Positions 32,640 through 44,398 of a stretch of DNA of 64,000 nt are shown in pieces. The notes beneath the pieces were generated by a model, which had not been told where the DNA came from, did not search any database, and was given only the letters and a program-made list of their open reading frames with translations. Made by a program: the position numbers and the translations under genes. The stretch is taken from NCBI GenBank assembly GCA_964583335.1, contig CAZOVG010000005.1, forward strand, positions 157,358-221,357, read 5' to 3'. The stretch comes from JAGNKE01 sp964583335. Its GTDB lineage: Bacteria; Pseudomonadota; Alphaproteobacteria; Micavibrionales; Micavibrionaceae. How positions within the stretch are numbered: the stretch's first letter is position 1; the number at the start of each line of letters is the position of its first letter.

Positions 32640-34556
32640 CTATTTTATCGCCGCGAATATCGCTTCCGACACCATGGTCTGCGCTTGATCGTAGAGGCCG
32701 ATCGTTTTCAAACTGCCTGCAACTTCGATTAAAGCGTCCGGTGAAAAAGGTTCAGCAGAGGCGCGACGAAAAACCAAGTTACTCAGCAATACAGTCTCTC
32801 CGATGGCATTGGCGCTGACAGCCTGTTTCAGGCGTTCCTGCGGCTGCGCCGTGGCCATGGTGTAGCCCTTATCCGGCGATGTGTCAAAGCCATTTTCATA
32901 AACTTTGGGGCCATTATTGTGCGCCGGGTCCCCCTTGTCAACATTTTCGATAATATCAATAAGGGGTATAAGCGCCGGGATGTTCCGTGCAGTCAAAACG
33001 CCCCGTATGGCCTCTTTTTGCTGCGCGGTTCGGCTATGCGGGTCCGTAAGGGCATAAGTCTGGATAATCAGCCTCTCGCGCAGCGCTGGAGGGTGGAGCG
33101 TTGCGGGAATTTCCCGTCGCACGAGAGATTCTTTCCAAATAGGCGGCAAATCGCGCTCAACAGCCAGGAAAGTGGCCAAAACGGCACTGTAATCCAAAGG
33201 GTCGAACAGGTTCGGCTCAACGGTTTCAAGGGTGGAGAGCAGCGGGATCATGGCTTCGGGGCCGATATTCGCCGACAGGCGCAGGGCCGAGCGCATCATG
33301 GCCGGGATATCGTTGTCGGGCTCCTTCGCCTTGATTCGGCGGTATATCTGGATCAGCGAGGCGGTCGGGCCCGTCTCCGTCTTGTCGATCTGAGCGGTTT
33401 TAAAGAGGCTATAGAGGGTGTCGTGCGATACGCTCGCGCTCTTGATTCCGGATACGATCAGCAGCATGCGGGTTTCGAGATCAAGCGTGGAAAGCTGAAG
33501 CAAGGCCTGGATATGCGACGGCGGTATTCGGTCTACGGCGAGGTCCTGGCGCAAAAGGGACAGGTCGATCGTGAGGCGGTTTTCGCCGATCAGGACGGCG
33601 CGCTCGAATTGCGTCAGCTTATCAAACAGGGCGGGGTTGTAGCTTTCCGAATATTCCGGGGCCTCGGCGATTTTCTTGAGCACCGGATACGGCGCGTATT
33701 GATCCAGATTTTTCGGTTCGGCGGATACCGCTTCGACGCCAGCGGCAGCCTGCATCAAATGATTGCAGTATGTACTCAGTTGCTTCCATGCAGGGGTCTG
33801 GCCGTTGCCGCCGAAGAAGGTTTTAATATCGAGGCAGGCCAGCGATTTGCGGCCCGTGACGATCAGCGCCGTGAGGCCCGCAGAGGCGAGGCGTTCATGG
33901 TAGGGCTCGGACTCCAAAGACGTATATATAGATGCGGCTTCCGCGTACAGGCCGCGTTCAAGCATTTTTTCCAAGCGGATAGTCAGAAGGTCTTCGCCCG
34001 CTTCAGCTTTCGAGTCGCTTATGATATCGCTCTGGCGTCCGGCTGTCAGGAGGGCTCGGTTGGTCAGCTTATGCATCGCCGGATTGGCGTCGCGGCCGCC
34101 CAAAGATTTGAATAATTCGGTCAGAACGGAGCGCGTGGAGCCCCGAAATACATCATTGCCGAGGCTGCGTTCGTCATTCAGAGGCGCAAATCCGAGGAAC
34201 TCTTGTGCCGGTGGTTCGGCGGCGGGGGCCGCGGGCTCTGTTTGTCCAACTGTTGCTTCAATCCTGGTGGCTGCGCTTTCCGGGGCGGTCTCGATGGCCT
34301 GCGGGTCCGGCGTTTCCTGCGACTCGTCTTGCGGCGTTTCTTCAGCGGCATGCCCCAGAACGCTCTCCAGCACTTTTTCCAAACCCTTTTTCGGTGTTTC
34401 CGCGGCGGCGGGGGCCTGTGAGGCCGCAGGTTCGGTCTTGTTCAAATCCTCGGCGCGGGTCTGGGTGGGCGCGAGCGCCGCCAGCACGCATACAAGCGCG
34501 GTCAGTGCGGGGCGGATTCCCGCAGCGTAAAGTCCTTCGGGCCTTTTACTGTTCAT
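32640..34556 (-). CDS. Large exported protein of unknown function
   Basis: A 638-residue protein with a signal sequence (LTALVCVLAALAPTQTRA, cleavage near residue 35). Residues 40-130 are a low-complexity Ala/Pro/Glu/Thr linker; the rest is helical with repeated Ala/Leu pairs (LASAGLTALIV, then RSALRLSANIG, then LSTLETVEPNLFDPLDYSAVL), suggesting a helical repeat superstructure. No catalytic motif is recognised. Its ATG lies 11 bases inside the end of a 47-residue membrane gene upstream, and it is read toward xerD; 28 bases separate them. It may be an envelope or adhesion-related protein. Confidence 0.68.
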   Translation of the reverse strand: MNSKRPEGLYAAGIRPALTALVCVLAALAPTQTRAEDLNKTEPAASQAPAAAETPKKGLEKVLESVLGHAAEETPQDESQETPDPQAIETAPESAATRIEATVGQTEPAAPAAEPPAQEFLGFAPLNDERSLGNDVFRGSTRSVLTELFKSLGGRDANPAMHKLTNRALLTAGRQSDIISDSKAEAGEDLLTIRLEKMLERGLYAEAASIYTSLESEPYHERLASAGLTALIVTGRKSLACLDIKTFFGGNGQTPAWKQLSTYCNHLMQAAAGVEAVSAEPKNLDQYAPYPVLKKIAEAPEYSESYNPALFDKLTQFERAVLIGENRLTIDLSLLRQDLAVDRIPPSHIQALLQLSTLDLETRMLLIVSGIKSASVSHDTLYSLFKTAQIDKTETGPTASLIQIYRRIKAKEPDNDIPAMMRSALRLSANIGPEAMIPLLSTLETVEPNLFDPLDYSAVLATFLAVERDLPPIWKESLVRREIPATLHPPALRERLIIQTYALTDPHSRTAQQKEAIRGVLTARNIPALIPLIDIIENVDKGDPAHNNGPKVYENGFDTSPDKGYTMATAQPQERLKQAVSANAIGETVLLSNLVFRRASAEPFSPDALIEVAGSLKTIGLYDQAQTMVSEAIFAAIK

Positions 34557-34689
34557 CCGTATAGGCCTCTTTGGGAAGGGTTTTGGTCACCTCGGTCTGG
34601 CGTACGGGCACATCAACGATCGCCAGCCAGGCCGCGCCCAGCACGGCCAGAGACACTATCAATGCGATTAAAATCCTGAAAATGGACAT
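34546..34689 (-). CDS. Single-pass membrane peptide of 47 residues
   Basis: An ORF too short for most gene finders: ATG at 34689, TAA at 34546-34548. The product starts with a hydrophobic stretch (MSIFRILIALIVSLAVL, then GAAWLAIVDVPV) followed by a polar tail QTEVTKTLPKEAYTDEQ. The hydrophobic core is long enough for one membrane helix, and the remainder would lie in the periplasm if the N-terminus is inside. It overlaps the start of the 638-residue exported-protein gene by 11 bases, as expected for coupled genes. No clear ribosome-binding site precedes it. The codon pattern and coupling make it likely real; function unknown. Confidence 0.55.
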   Translation of the reverse strand: MSIFRILIALIVSLAVLGAAWLAIVDVPVRQTEVTKTLPKEAYTDEQ

Positions 34690-34792
34690 GCGAACCACTA
34701 GGTATTCTGAAAAATGTTCCTTGAGCCGAAGTGACCCGCTTTATATCAAAATAATCTCTGCAATGAAAGATGGAATGGTGTAAGAAAGTGCC

Positions 34793-35365
34793 ATGACGGA
34801 ATTAACCCAGCAGATCACGGACATAGCGCGGCGCGTTGAGCCAAAGTTGCATAAGCCTGTGGTGCTGGTGGGGATGATGGGCAGCGGCAAGAGCCATGTG
34901 GGTTCGATCATCGCTAAGGCCATGGGTTTGGCCCACCGGGATTCGGACAGCCTCATCGAGCGGTCGCAAGAGCTTACAATCGCGGAGATTTTCGCCGCCG
35001 AGGGCGAGGCGCGTTTCCGGGAGATCGAGCGCGACACGATCGAGGGCCTCTTGCGGGAGGGCATCAGCGTGATCTCGACGGGCGGGGGGTGTCTTACGAT
35101 CCCTGAAATCGCTCAGGCGATCCGGGAGGGCGGGATATCGGTCTGGTTGCGTGCGCCGGTCGAGGTTCTTTATGATCGGGTCAAGCATTCGTCGAACAGG
35201 CCGCTGATCCGGGGCGAAAATCCGCAGGGGCGTCTTGCGGCCCTGTTGGCCGAACGGGAGCGGCTTTACGGTCGCGCCGATATCGTCGTGGACGATCCGC
35301 TGGAGGGTCCTGAGGTTCTGGCGCTCTCTACGCTTAGATTATTGGAGGGTTATCTAAAAACATGA
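34793..35365 (+). CDS. aroK: Shikimate kinase
   Basis: Phosphorylates shikimate in the aromatic amino acid pathway. The Walker A loop GMMGSGKS is at residues 27-34, the substrate-binding DSDSLIE near residue 51, the RFREIERD motif near residue 76, and the GGG of STGGGCLT near residue 96. Length 190 residues is typical of alphaproteobacterial aroK genes with a short N-terminal extension. The stop overlaps the aroB start by four bases (ATGA). It is divergent from the 47-residue membrane gene, 103 bases between starts. Confidence 0.95.
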   Translation: MTELTQQITDIARRVEPKLHKPVVLVGMMGSGKSHVGSIIAKAMGLAHRDSDSLIERSQELTIAEIFAAEGEARFREIERDTIEGLLREGISVISTGGGCLTIPEIAQAIREGGISVWLRAPVEVLYDRVKHSSNRPLIRGENPQGRLAALLAERERLYGRADIVVDDPLEGPEVLALSTLRLLEGYLKT

Positions 35366-36510
35366 ACGAAAACGAAATTCACGCTATGGATACGAAAGTG
35401 GTCACCGTTCCTTTGGGCGAGCGGAGCTATGAGATTTTCATAGGCTCCGGCCTTTTGGGGCGTATTGGGGATTTCATGCCTTTCGATGTCGCCGGACGGC
35501 GCATCTTTATTGTCTCTGACACGAACGTCGAATCATACGCGCATAACGTTAAACGCCAACTTCAGGAGCAGGAAGCTTCATTTTGCGATGTTCTTGTCTT
35601 TCCCGCGGGTGAGAAAACGAAGTCATACGAGAGCCTGATCCGGCTGCATGAATGGATGCTTGAGAATAATGTCCATCGCGACTCCGTCGTGATTGCGGTT
35701 GGCGGCGGGGTTATCGGTGATCTTGCCGGCTTTGCCGCATCCACGATTATGCGTGGCATCGAGTATGTACAAATTCCGACGACTCTTCTCGCTCAGGTCG
35801 ATAGCTCGGTTGGCGGCAAGACGGGGATTAACACGCCGCTCGGCAAAAACATGGTTGGAAGTTTTTATCAGCCCAGCGTGGTTGTGGCGGATGTCGATGT
35901 TCTGAAAACCCTTCCGCGTCGTGAAGTTTTGGCGGGCTATGCCGAGATCGTCAAATACGGGCTGATCGGGAACCCGCGGTTTTTTGAATGGCTGGAGGAT
36001 AATGGCCGAGGTGTTTGCGATTTAGTTCCCGAAGTCGTTGCGTATGCGGTTGATGTGAGCTGCAGGGCCAAGGCGGCCATCGTTCAGGAAGATGAGCGGG
36101 AGGCGGGGCGGCGGGCACTGCTTAACCTCGGGCATACGTTCGGTCATGCACTGGAGACGGCTGCGGGTTATGACGGGCGGCTTTTGCATGGGGAAGCGGT
36201 TTCGATAGGCATGGTCATGGCCTATGAACTTTCCGAGAATCTTGGGCTTTGCTCGCGCGAGGATGTGAGCCGGGTTGAGGACCATCTGGGTGCTATGGGG
36301 CTTATGACGAACCCTTCCTCTATTGCGCCGGCGCTTTCCGCCAGCGTGGATGAAATGATCGCGATCATGCAGCGTGACAAAAAGGCCAAGGATGGTAAAA
36401 TGACGTTCATTCTTGCCGAAACAGTCGGGCGGGCGATCGTGCGATCAGATGTTCCTGATGATCTGGTTCGCTCTGTGTTAGCCAAATTCATGGGTATATC
36501 GGTGACGTAA
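35362..36510 (+). CDS. aroB: 3-Dehydroquinate synthase
   Basis: Second step of the shikimate pathway, NAD- and metal-dependent. The NAD loop GGGVIGDLAGFAAS is near residue 113, followed by PTTLLAQVDSSVGGKTGIN near residue 140 and the zinc-binding glutamate and histidines around GYAEIVKYGL near residue 192, RALLNLGHTFGHALE near residue 250 and LHGEAVSIGM near residue 274. Length 382 residues. ATGA overlap with aroK and TAATG overlap with the next gene place it in the middle of a three-gene unit. Confidence 0.97.
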   Translation: MNENEIHAMDTKVVTVPLGERSYEIFIGSGLLGRIGDFMPFDVAGRRIFIVSDTNVESYAHNVKRQLQEQEASFCDVLVFPAGEKTKSYESLIRLHEWMLENNVHRDSVVIAVGGGVIGDLAGFAASTIMRGIEYVQIPTTLLAQVDSSVGGKTGINTPLGKNMVGSFYQPSVVVADVDVLKTLPRREVLAGYAEIVKYGLIGNPRFFEWLEDNGRGVCDLVPEVVAYAVDVSCRAKAAIVQEDEREAGRRALLNLGHTFGHALETAAGYDGRLLHGEAVSIGMVMAYELSENLGLCSREDVSRVEDHLGAMGLMTNPSSIAPALSASVDEMIAIMQRDKKAKDGKMTFILAETVGRAIVRSDVPDDLVRSVLAKFMGISVT

Positions 36511-37784
36511 TGGATTCTGAATTAACCTTATCTCTGATTTTTATCGTCATCCTTATGATTCTATCCGGGTTTTTTTCCGGATCGGAAACCGCACTGACGG
36601 CGGCTTCTCGTGTGCGCCTTCTTCAGCGTGAGAAGGAGGGGAACAAACGCGCGGCGATGGTTAATAAAATCCGGCAGCACAAAGACCGGATGATCGGTGC
36701 GCTGCTGCTGGGTAACAATCTGGTCAATATTTTGTCTTCCGCTGTGGCCACGGGCGTTCTGATCAAGATGTTCGGGGATGCCGGAGTTATATATGCCACA
36801 TTTATCATGACGCTTATGCTTCTGATTTTTTCAGAGGTCTTACCGAAAACCTATGCGTTTCATCATGCGGAGACAATGGCGCTTCGTGTCGCGCCGCTGA
36901 TCCGGATTATCATCATGATTTTTGGGCCGGTGACGGAGATTGTTACCTGGATTGTCCGCCGAGTTTTGCGATTATTCGGTGTTGATATCTCTAAAGTCAC
37001 TGCGGGCTCTCATCTCGAGCTTCTGCGCGGTGCGATCGAGATGCATGAAGGGCCAGAGGACGAAGTGCAAGAGCAGCGCGCCATGTTGCGCTCGATTCTG
37101 GAACTGGCCGATGTGGACATCGAGGAAATTATGATTCACCGTAAGGATGTGAGCATGATTGACCTCAACAAGCCGACCGAGCAGATCGTAGACGATGTGC
37201 TTAAAAGCCCGTTTACACGTTTGCCGCTCTGGAAGGATAATCCGGACAACATCGTCGGGATTTTGCATGTGAAAAGTCTGCTTCAGGCTTTGCTGAATAC
37301 GCGCGGGGAAATCGCGTCTTTGGATATTTCCCAACTGGCGAAGGAACCCTGGTTTATTCCCCAGAATACGACGCTTTACGACCAGTTGCAGGCGTTCCGC
37401 GAGCGGCGGGAGCATATCGCCATCGTGATCGACGAGTACGGCTCGTTCCGCGGGATCGTGACGCTGGAAGATATTCTTGAGGAAATCGTTGGCGATATCG
37501 ACGACGAGCACGATGTTTCCGTTCCGGGTGTGCGCAAAGTCGCGGGCGGGAAATATATCGTGGACGGGCGAGTGACGATCCGCGATCTCAACAGGGAGTA
37601 TGATTGGGGCCTGCCGGACGAGGATTATTCTACAATTGCCGGGCTTGTGATCTATGAGTCCAAGTCCGTTCCCGAAGTCGGGCGGTCGTTCATGTTCCAC
37701 GGATTCCGTTTCGATATCGTCAAGCGCCAGCGCAATCAGATCAAGACGATCCGCGTGACGCCCCCGCCCGAGGAAGCTCTCTAG
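36510..37784 (+). CDS. DUF21/CBS/CorC_HlyC membrane protein
   Basis: A 424-residue inner-membrane protein in three parts: an N-terminal DUF21 domain with four hydrophobic helices (residues 1-190; FSGSETALTAASRVRL is the family signature), a pair of CBS domains (about 205-330; VGILHVKSLLQAL and YGSFRGIVTLEDILEEIVGDIDDEHD are typical) and a C-terminal CorC/HlyC domain with DGRVTIRDLNREYDWGLP. Relatives are linked to magnesium or cobalt efflux. The start overlaps the aroB stop by one base. The aroK-aroB-CorC order is common in alphaproteobacteria. Convergent with the aldo/keto reductase gene, two bases apart. Confidence 0.92.
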   Translation: MDSELTLSLIFIVILMILSGFFSGSETALTAASRVRLLQREKEGNKRAAMVNKIRQHKDRMIGALLLGNNLVNILSSAVATGVLIKMFGDAGVIYATFIMTLMLLIFSEVLPKTYAFHHAETMALRVAPLIRIIIMIFGPVTEIVTWIVRRVLRLFGVDISKVTAGSHLELLRGAIEMHEGPEDEVQEQRAMLRSILELADVDIEEIMIHRKDVSMIDLNKPTEQIVDDVLKSPFTRLPLWKDNPDNIVGILHVKSLLQALLNTRGEIASLDISQLAKEPWFIPQNTTLYDQLQAFRERREHIAIVIDEYGSFRGIVTLEDILEEIVGDIDDEHDVSVPGVRKVAGGKYIVDGRVTIRDLNREYDWGLPDEDYSTIAGLVIYESKSVPEVGRSFMFHGFRFDIVKRQRNQIKTIRVTPPPEEAL

Positions 37785-37786
37785 GT

Positions 37787-38602
37787 TTATTTGTTCAGCG
37801 CCTTAAGGCAGGCGGTTACGTTTTGCGCCAGATGCGCGGGGTTGATCGTGCCGACGATTACACCATTAGTACCGGGGTGCGCGAACGCGAAGTCGATCGT
37901 TGTTTGCAGCGGATTTTCACCAAGCTTTTCGAGATGACCGCTTGCAAGGGCTTTTTTCAGAAGAGCGCCCCTTCCGGTTTTGTGCGCGTGGTCGAGAACG
38001 GGCTTTTCCTCCGGTGCTGCGGGGCTGTAGGTGGCCATTACGACATCCATCAGGTCGAGCGTTTTGATTCCGCCTTTGACGGTCTTGGTGGACATACCGA
38101 TCGAACGCACGAGGCCGCGCGTCTTAAAGCCCTGCATCGTCTCTATCAGGCTTTCATTCGAGAGAATGGCTTCGTCGCCGCCGTCGGAGTGGATCAGCAG
38201 GACGTCGATATAATCGGTTTGCAGATTTTTGAGCGAGCGTTGAAGGCTTATCTCAAAATGTTCGGGTGTGAAGATATATTTCGACTCGCCGTTTTCAAAT
38301 TCCTCGCCGACCTTGCCGACGATGATCCAGTCCTGCCTCTGGCCTTTCAGAAGCCGTCCGAGGCGTTCCTCGCTCGTGCCATAGGCGGGGGCGGTGTCGA
38401 GCATGTTGATTCCGTGATCTTTCGCACGGGCGAGAAGATCTGCGAGAGCGCTTTCCTCCGGGATACTGAACTCTTGCGGGTATTTCACGCCCTCGTTGCG
38501 GCCGAATTTGACGGTGCCGAGCCCGAGCGGGGAGATGCTCAGTCCTGTCTGCCCCAAGAGGCGATGATGTTTTTTCAGCGTGTCCATCGCGCGGTGTCCC
38601 AT
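37787..38602 (-). CDS. Aldo/keto reductase
   Basis: NADP-dependent carbonyl reductase-like protein of 271 residues. It has LGLGTVKFGRNEG near residue 22, the catalytic aspartate and tyrosine in LDTAPAYGTSEERLG near residue 57, the lysine in IVGKVG near residue 82 and the histidine in LLIHSDG near residue 120, in the order of the AKR fold, with a C-terminal NADP-binding segment. The substrate is unknown. Two starts are possible: ATG at 38602, inside the end of the FAD oxidoreductase gene, or ATG at 38587. It is the last gene of a unit that begins with secA. Confidence 0.87.
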   Translation of the reverse strand: MGHRAMDTLKKHHRLLGQTGLSISPLGLGTVKFGRNEGVKYPQEFSIPEESALADLLARAKDHGINMLDTAPAYGTSEERLGRLLKGQRQDWIIVGKVGEEFENGESKYIFTPEHFEISLQRSLKNLQTDYIDVLLIHSDGGDEAILSNESLIETMQGFKTRGLVRSIGMSTKTVKGGIKTLDLMDVVMATYSPAAPEEKPVLDHAHKTGRGALLKKALASGHLEKLGENPLQTTIDFAFAHPGTNGVIVGTINPAHLAQNVTACLKALNK

Positions 38603-39744
38603 GGGGCTTGGGCGTATCCTGCGGCGGGCAGGGCGGACCAGTCGGTTGCGGTTTTTGAAGGTAGAATGTTCGATCTTTTCAATTCGTCCAGCACCGTATC
38701 GGCCAGCATCGGCGCGAAGGTGAGTTTCGTAGGCCAGCCGTAAAGTGCATTTCCTGCGCGGTGCAGGGTTGGTGTGTCGGGCATCCAGCCTCCGGTTTTC
38801 GATTTTCCCTCAGCGCGGCTGATCGGCAGGACGGCCCATTGGGCGTTCGCTATATTGACGCTCGGCAAGTAGGCGGCGAAGGCTTTTTTCGCGGCGTTGA
38901 TGCTATCTTCGGCGGCCGAGGTCATGCTGCGTTCGGCGACGAGGCCGCCGATATACCAGACCGGCGTGCCGCTCTGGTCGGTGTGCGTCGTGATGGTGGC
39001 GACGGGTTTTTCCGTCTTGCCGACGAAATGGGCGTAAAGCGGGAAGGGGGCCGGTTTCATTATGGCCATCAGGAGAGGGCGGCTTTGCGTTTCCAGTCCG
39101 TCGTCATGGTTTTCCCGCGCCGCGATTTCGGCGTTCGATCCGGCGGCGGTGAACAGGATTTTTTTGGCCACGATTCCGTTTTCGTGCAGGAAGGTGAGTG
39201 GGGCGCGGGAGTCTTTTTCCGAGATCGCGCGGATGGAGTCCTTGTGCGGTTCCGCAAGGGCGCGGATGACGGAGGGAATATCGAGCACCAGTTCATCCAT
39301 GAAGACGACCGAGCCGCCGAAACCGGAGGCTTTTATTTCGGCGGGCCAATCGGCAGCGGCGAGCTCGCGCACGTTCTTGCCCAGAGTTTTTTTAGCGACG
39401 GTTTTTGAAATTCCGCCCAGTAGTCCGGGAGGGATCATGAGGAGTTGCGAGGGGGCTGCGATCTTCGCGTGCGATAGGTCGATCCCGCCTTGACCAGCGA
39501 ATGCGTTGCGCCAGCGTTGAGGCATCGCACTGATGGATTTGGCCAGTGTGCTGATCTTACCGGCGAAGGCGAATTTCAGGCCCGAATGGATGATGCCTTG
39601 CGAGGCCACGCTCTGGCCGCCTCCGATGGCAGAGGATTCAAGCAGCAAGGAGTTGTAACCGAGATTTTTTAGATAAGCATGAGTCCAGAGGCCGGCGATT
39701 CCGGCTCCGAAAATAACGATGTCCGCTGTTCTGGCGCTGCTCAT
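38575..39744 (-). CDS. FAD-dependent oxidoreductase (D-amino-acid oxidase family)
   Basis: A 389-residue protein with the FAD dinucleotide-binding loop VIFGAGIAGLWTHAYLKNLG at the N-terminus, an SQGIIHSGLKF motif near residue 48 that is shared with L-2-hydroxyglutarate and glycerol-3-phosphate oxidases, and the C-terminal GWPTKLTFAPML region that closes over FAD. The substrate cannot be assigned. It sits 26 bases downstream of secA on the same strand and overlaps the aldo/keto reductase gene, so the pair may act on a common small molecule. Confidence 0.85.
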   Translation of the reverse strand: MSSARTADIVIFGAGIAGLWTHAYLKNLGYNSLLLESSAIGGGQSVASQGIIHSGLKFAFAGKISTLAKSISAMPQRWRNAFAGQGGIDLSHAKIAAPSQLLMIPPGLLGGISKTVAKKTLGKNVRELAAADWPAEIKASGFGGSVVFMDELVLDIPSVIRALAEPHKDSIRAISEKDSRAPLTFLHENGIVAKKILFTAAGSNAEIAARENHDDGLETQSRPLLMAIMKPAPFPLYAHFVGKTEKPVATITTHTDQSGTPVWYIGGLVAERSMTSAAEDSINAAKKAFAAYLPSVNIANAQWAVLPISRAEGKSKTGGWMPDTPTLHRAGNALYGWPTKLTFAPMLADTVLDELKRSNILPSKTATDWSALPAAGYAQAPWDTARWTR

Positions 39745-39770
39745 CCCTTATCCTTCGGGGATCGCAAGGT

Positions 39771-42524
<2,754 letters not shown>

Positions 42525-42625
42525 GTGAGATATTCTCCCGGAAAAGCCCCTAACAAGTCGTTCTGGTATAAGGCTCCGGGGGCGCGGCGTCAATAAGGGG
42601 GTTGACGCAAAGGGCACTTTCCCTA

Positions 42626-42652
42626 TTGAAAAGATGGGGCGCTTTCTATAGT
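42626..42652 (+). promoter_or_regulatory. Possible promoter of the parvulin gene
   Basis: TTGAAA (42626-42631) is followed 15 bases later by TATAGT (42647-42652), about 50 bases before the ATG at 42704. The -10 matches the consensus at five of six positions but the spacing is short. A TTGACG at 42602 is a second candidate without a good -10. Confidence 0.3.
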
Positions 42653-42703
42653 CTGCGCGGGTAATTCTGCATACCGTCCAGATCTTTATATTTGAGGAAT
42701 ATC

Positions 42704-43855
42704 ATGTCTTATCTGCCCCAAAACAGGGAAAACCAGCTTGGATCCGAGTCCGGCCATGCGGTTGTTACCGTTCTTATCGTTCTTATTGTCGGCGCTCTTG
42801 GTTTTCTTGCCGGGCGGATGATCCCGACTGCCAATCTGCCAGGACCTCTGGCACAAATTGCTCCGGCCGCAACGTCTTTGGCCTCTGCAACGCCTTCGCA
42901 GCCTTCTTCTCCCGAAAATCCGCTGGTTGCCCGCGTGAACGGACAAGACATTACCAAAGCGGATGTCCAGGAGATGCTTAAGCATATGCCCGAGAATTTC
43001 AGACAGTTTCCTGAAGATGTCGTTGCGCAGATCGCCTTGGATCAAATGATCGGTGAACGGGTGATCGACGCGAAGATCGGCAATTCTGGTCTTGACCGCG
43101 ATCCTGAGGTGCAAAAGGAACTGGCCAATGCACAAAAGCAAATCATCCGTTCGATCTTCATTGAGCGCGAAGTTAAGAAGGCCATGACGGATGAGCGCAT
43201 CAAGAAGGCTTATGATGATTATTCTGCCGGTTTCCAGAAGGTTCAAGAAGTGAAAGCTTCTCATATTCTGGTTTCTGCGGAAGACGAGCAAAAAGCCAAA
43301 GACCTGATCAAGCAGCTTGATGGCGGCGCGGACTTCTCACAGCTGGCCAAGGAGAATTCACTCGACGGTTCGTCTGAGACAGGCGGCGATCTGGGTTACT
43401 TCGCCAAAGAGGAAGTCGTTCCCGAGTTTGCCAAGGCGGCCTTCGAGACCAAAGTCGGTGCTTATACCAAGACTCCGGTCAAGTCCTCGTTCGGCTATCA
43501 CATCATTAAGGTTGAGGATAAGCGCGAGCGTCCGCCTGCCGATTTTGAAACTGCCAAGCCCTATCTCGAGCAGGAGATCAGCCGTCAGCTTTACAACGAA
43601 ATCGTTGCACAGTGGCGCGAGGACGCTCAAGTCGAGCGGTTTGACGAAAAGGGCAACCCGGTTAAGGACGAGGAGCCACAAGAGCAGGCCGAAGGCTTAG
43701 AGCCGGATGCCGGCGAGCATGAAGCCGTCGAGCCCGCTACGGGCGAGGATGCCGCTTCCGGTGCGCCTGCCGATGCTCCTGCGGCCGAACCTTCTGCGAT
43801 GCCTGCCGAAGAGCCTTCTGCGGAAGCCGCTCCGGCGGAACAGCCTGCGCAGTAA
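42704..43855 (+). CDS. Membrane-anchored parvulin-type peptidyl-prolyl isomerase
   Basis: The ATG at 42704 has GAGG at a good distance and gives 383 residues. A single transmembrane anchor (AVVTVLIVLIVGALGFLAG, near residues 18-38) places the rest in the periplasm. A SurA-like N-terminal helical region precedes the PPIC domain, marked by VKASHILVSAEDEQKAKDL near residue 182, DFSQLAKENSLDGSSETGGDLGYF and VKSSFGYHIIKVEDKRE near residue 263. The last 55 residues are low-complexity Glu/Ala/Pro. Relatives are PrsA/PpiD-like foldases of exported proteins, which fits a position opposite secA. Confidence 0.9.
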   Translation: MSYLPQNRENQLGSESGHAVVTVLIVLIVGALGFLAGRMIPTANLPGPLAQIAPAATSLASATPSQPSSPENPLVARVNGQDITKADVQEMLKHMPENFRQFPEDVVAQIALDQMIGERVIDAKIGNSGLDRDPEVQKELANAQKQIIRSIFIEREVKKAMTDERIKKAYDDYSAGFQKVQEVKASHILVSAEDEQKAKDLIKQLDGGADFSQLAKENSLDGSSETGGDLGYFAKEEVVPEFAKAAFETKVGAYTKTPVKSSFGYHIIKVEDKRERPPADFETAKPYLEQEISRQLYNEIVAQWREDAQVERFDEKGNPVKDEEPQEQAEGLEPDAGEHEAVEPATGEDAASGAPADAPAAEPSAMPAEEPSAEAAPAEQPAQ

Positions 43856-43881
43856 GCGGCGTATGACCGATATGATTCTTC

Positions 43882-43919
43882 AGAAGCCGCGCTCTCAGTG
43901 CGGCTTCTTTCTTTTTTTC
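43882..43919 (+). terminator. Rho-independent terminator after the parvulin gene
   Basis: Nine-base stem AGAAGCCGC (43882-43890) and GCGGCTTCT (43900-43908) with a nine-base loop, followed by a T-rich run to 43918. It lies 26 bases after the stop codon. Confidence 0.88.
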
Positions 43920-43930
43920 GAGGATGAGCG

Positions 43931-44389
43931 ATGACCAAGATGAATTGTCATGAGGCGCTGGCTTTGCCGAGGCCGGACAGGCCTTCGGGCTTGCCGGTCG
44001 TGTTTGTCGCTGCGGCGGCCCTTATCGATTCGTCCGGGCGCGTGCTTCTGGCACAACGCCCCGAGGGCAAGAGCATGGCCGGTCTGTGGGAGTTTCCCGG
44101 CGGCAAGGTGCAGGCGGGCGAGACGCCGGAGTTCGCGCTGATGCGGGAGCTTGAGGAGGAGTTGGGGATCGAAACGCGCGAATGCTGTTTTTCGCCGCTA
44201 GGGTTTTCCTCTCATAGCTATGACGATTTTCATCTTTTGATGCCGTTATTCGCCTGCCGGGTCTGGCGGGGAGAGCCGCAGCCGCTGGAGGCGCAGGCGC
44301 TCGCGTGGGTTTTGCCGCAGGATTTCTATGATTATCCGATGCCGGAAGCCGACATCCCGCTTGTTTACCAAATCCGCGATCGGCTGTAG
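43931..44389 (+). CDS. mutT: 8-oxo-dGTP diphosphatase (MutT-type Nudix hydrolase)
   Basis: Cleans oxidised dGTP from the nucleotide pool. The Nudix box at residues 58-80 is complete (GGKVQAGETPEF, then ALMRELEEELGIE), and LAQRPEGKSMAGLWEFPGG just before it is characteristic of MutT proteins. Length 152 residues. Ten bases separate its stop from the methyltransferase start, so they probably form a pair. A short unconserved N-terminus suggests the start might lie at a later Met, but the ATG at 43931 has GAGGATGAGCG upstream. Confidence 0.9.
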   Translation: MTKMNCHEALALPRPDRPSGLPVVFVAAAALIDSSGRVLLAQRPEGKSMAGLWEFPGGKVQAGETPEFALMRELEEELGIETRECCFSPLGFSSHSYDDFHLLMPLFACRVWRGEPQPLEAQALAWVLPQDFYDYPMPEADIPLVYQIRDRL

Positions 44390-44398
44390 AATGGGCAT

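Noticed and set aside
32919..34115. Plus-strand ORF of 398 codons antisense to the 638-residue exported-protein gene
   Set aside because: Arginine/glycine-rich translation typical of the shadow of a high-G+C gene; no signal peptide or family pattern.
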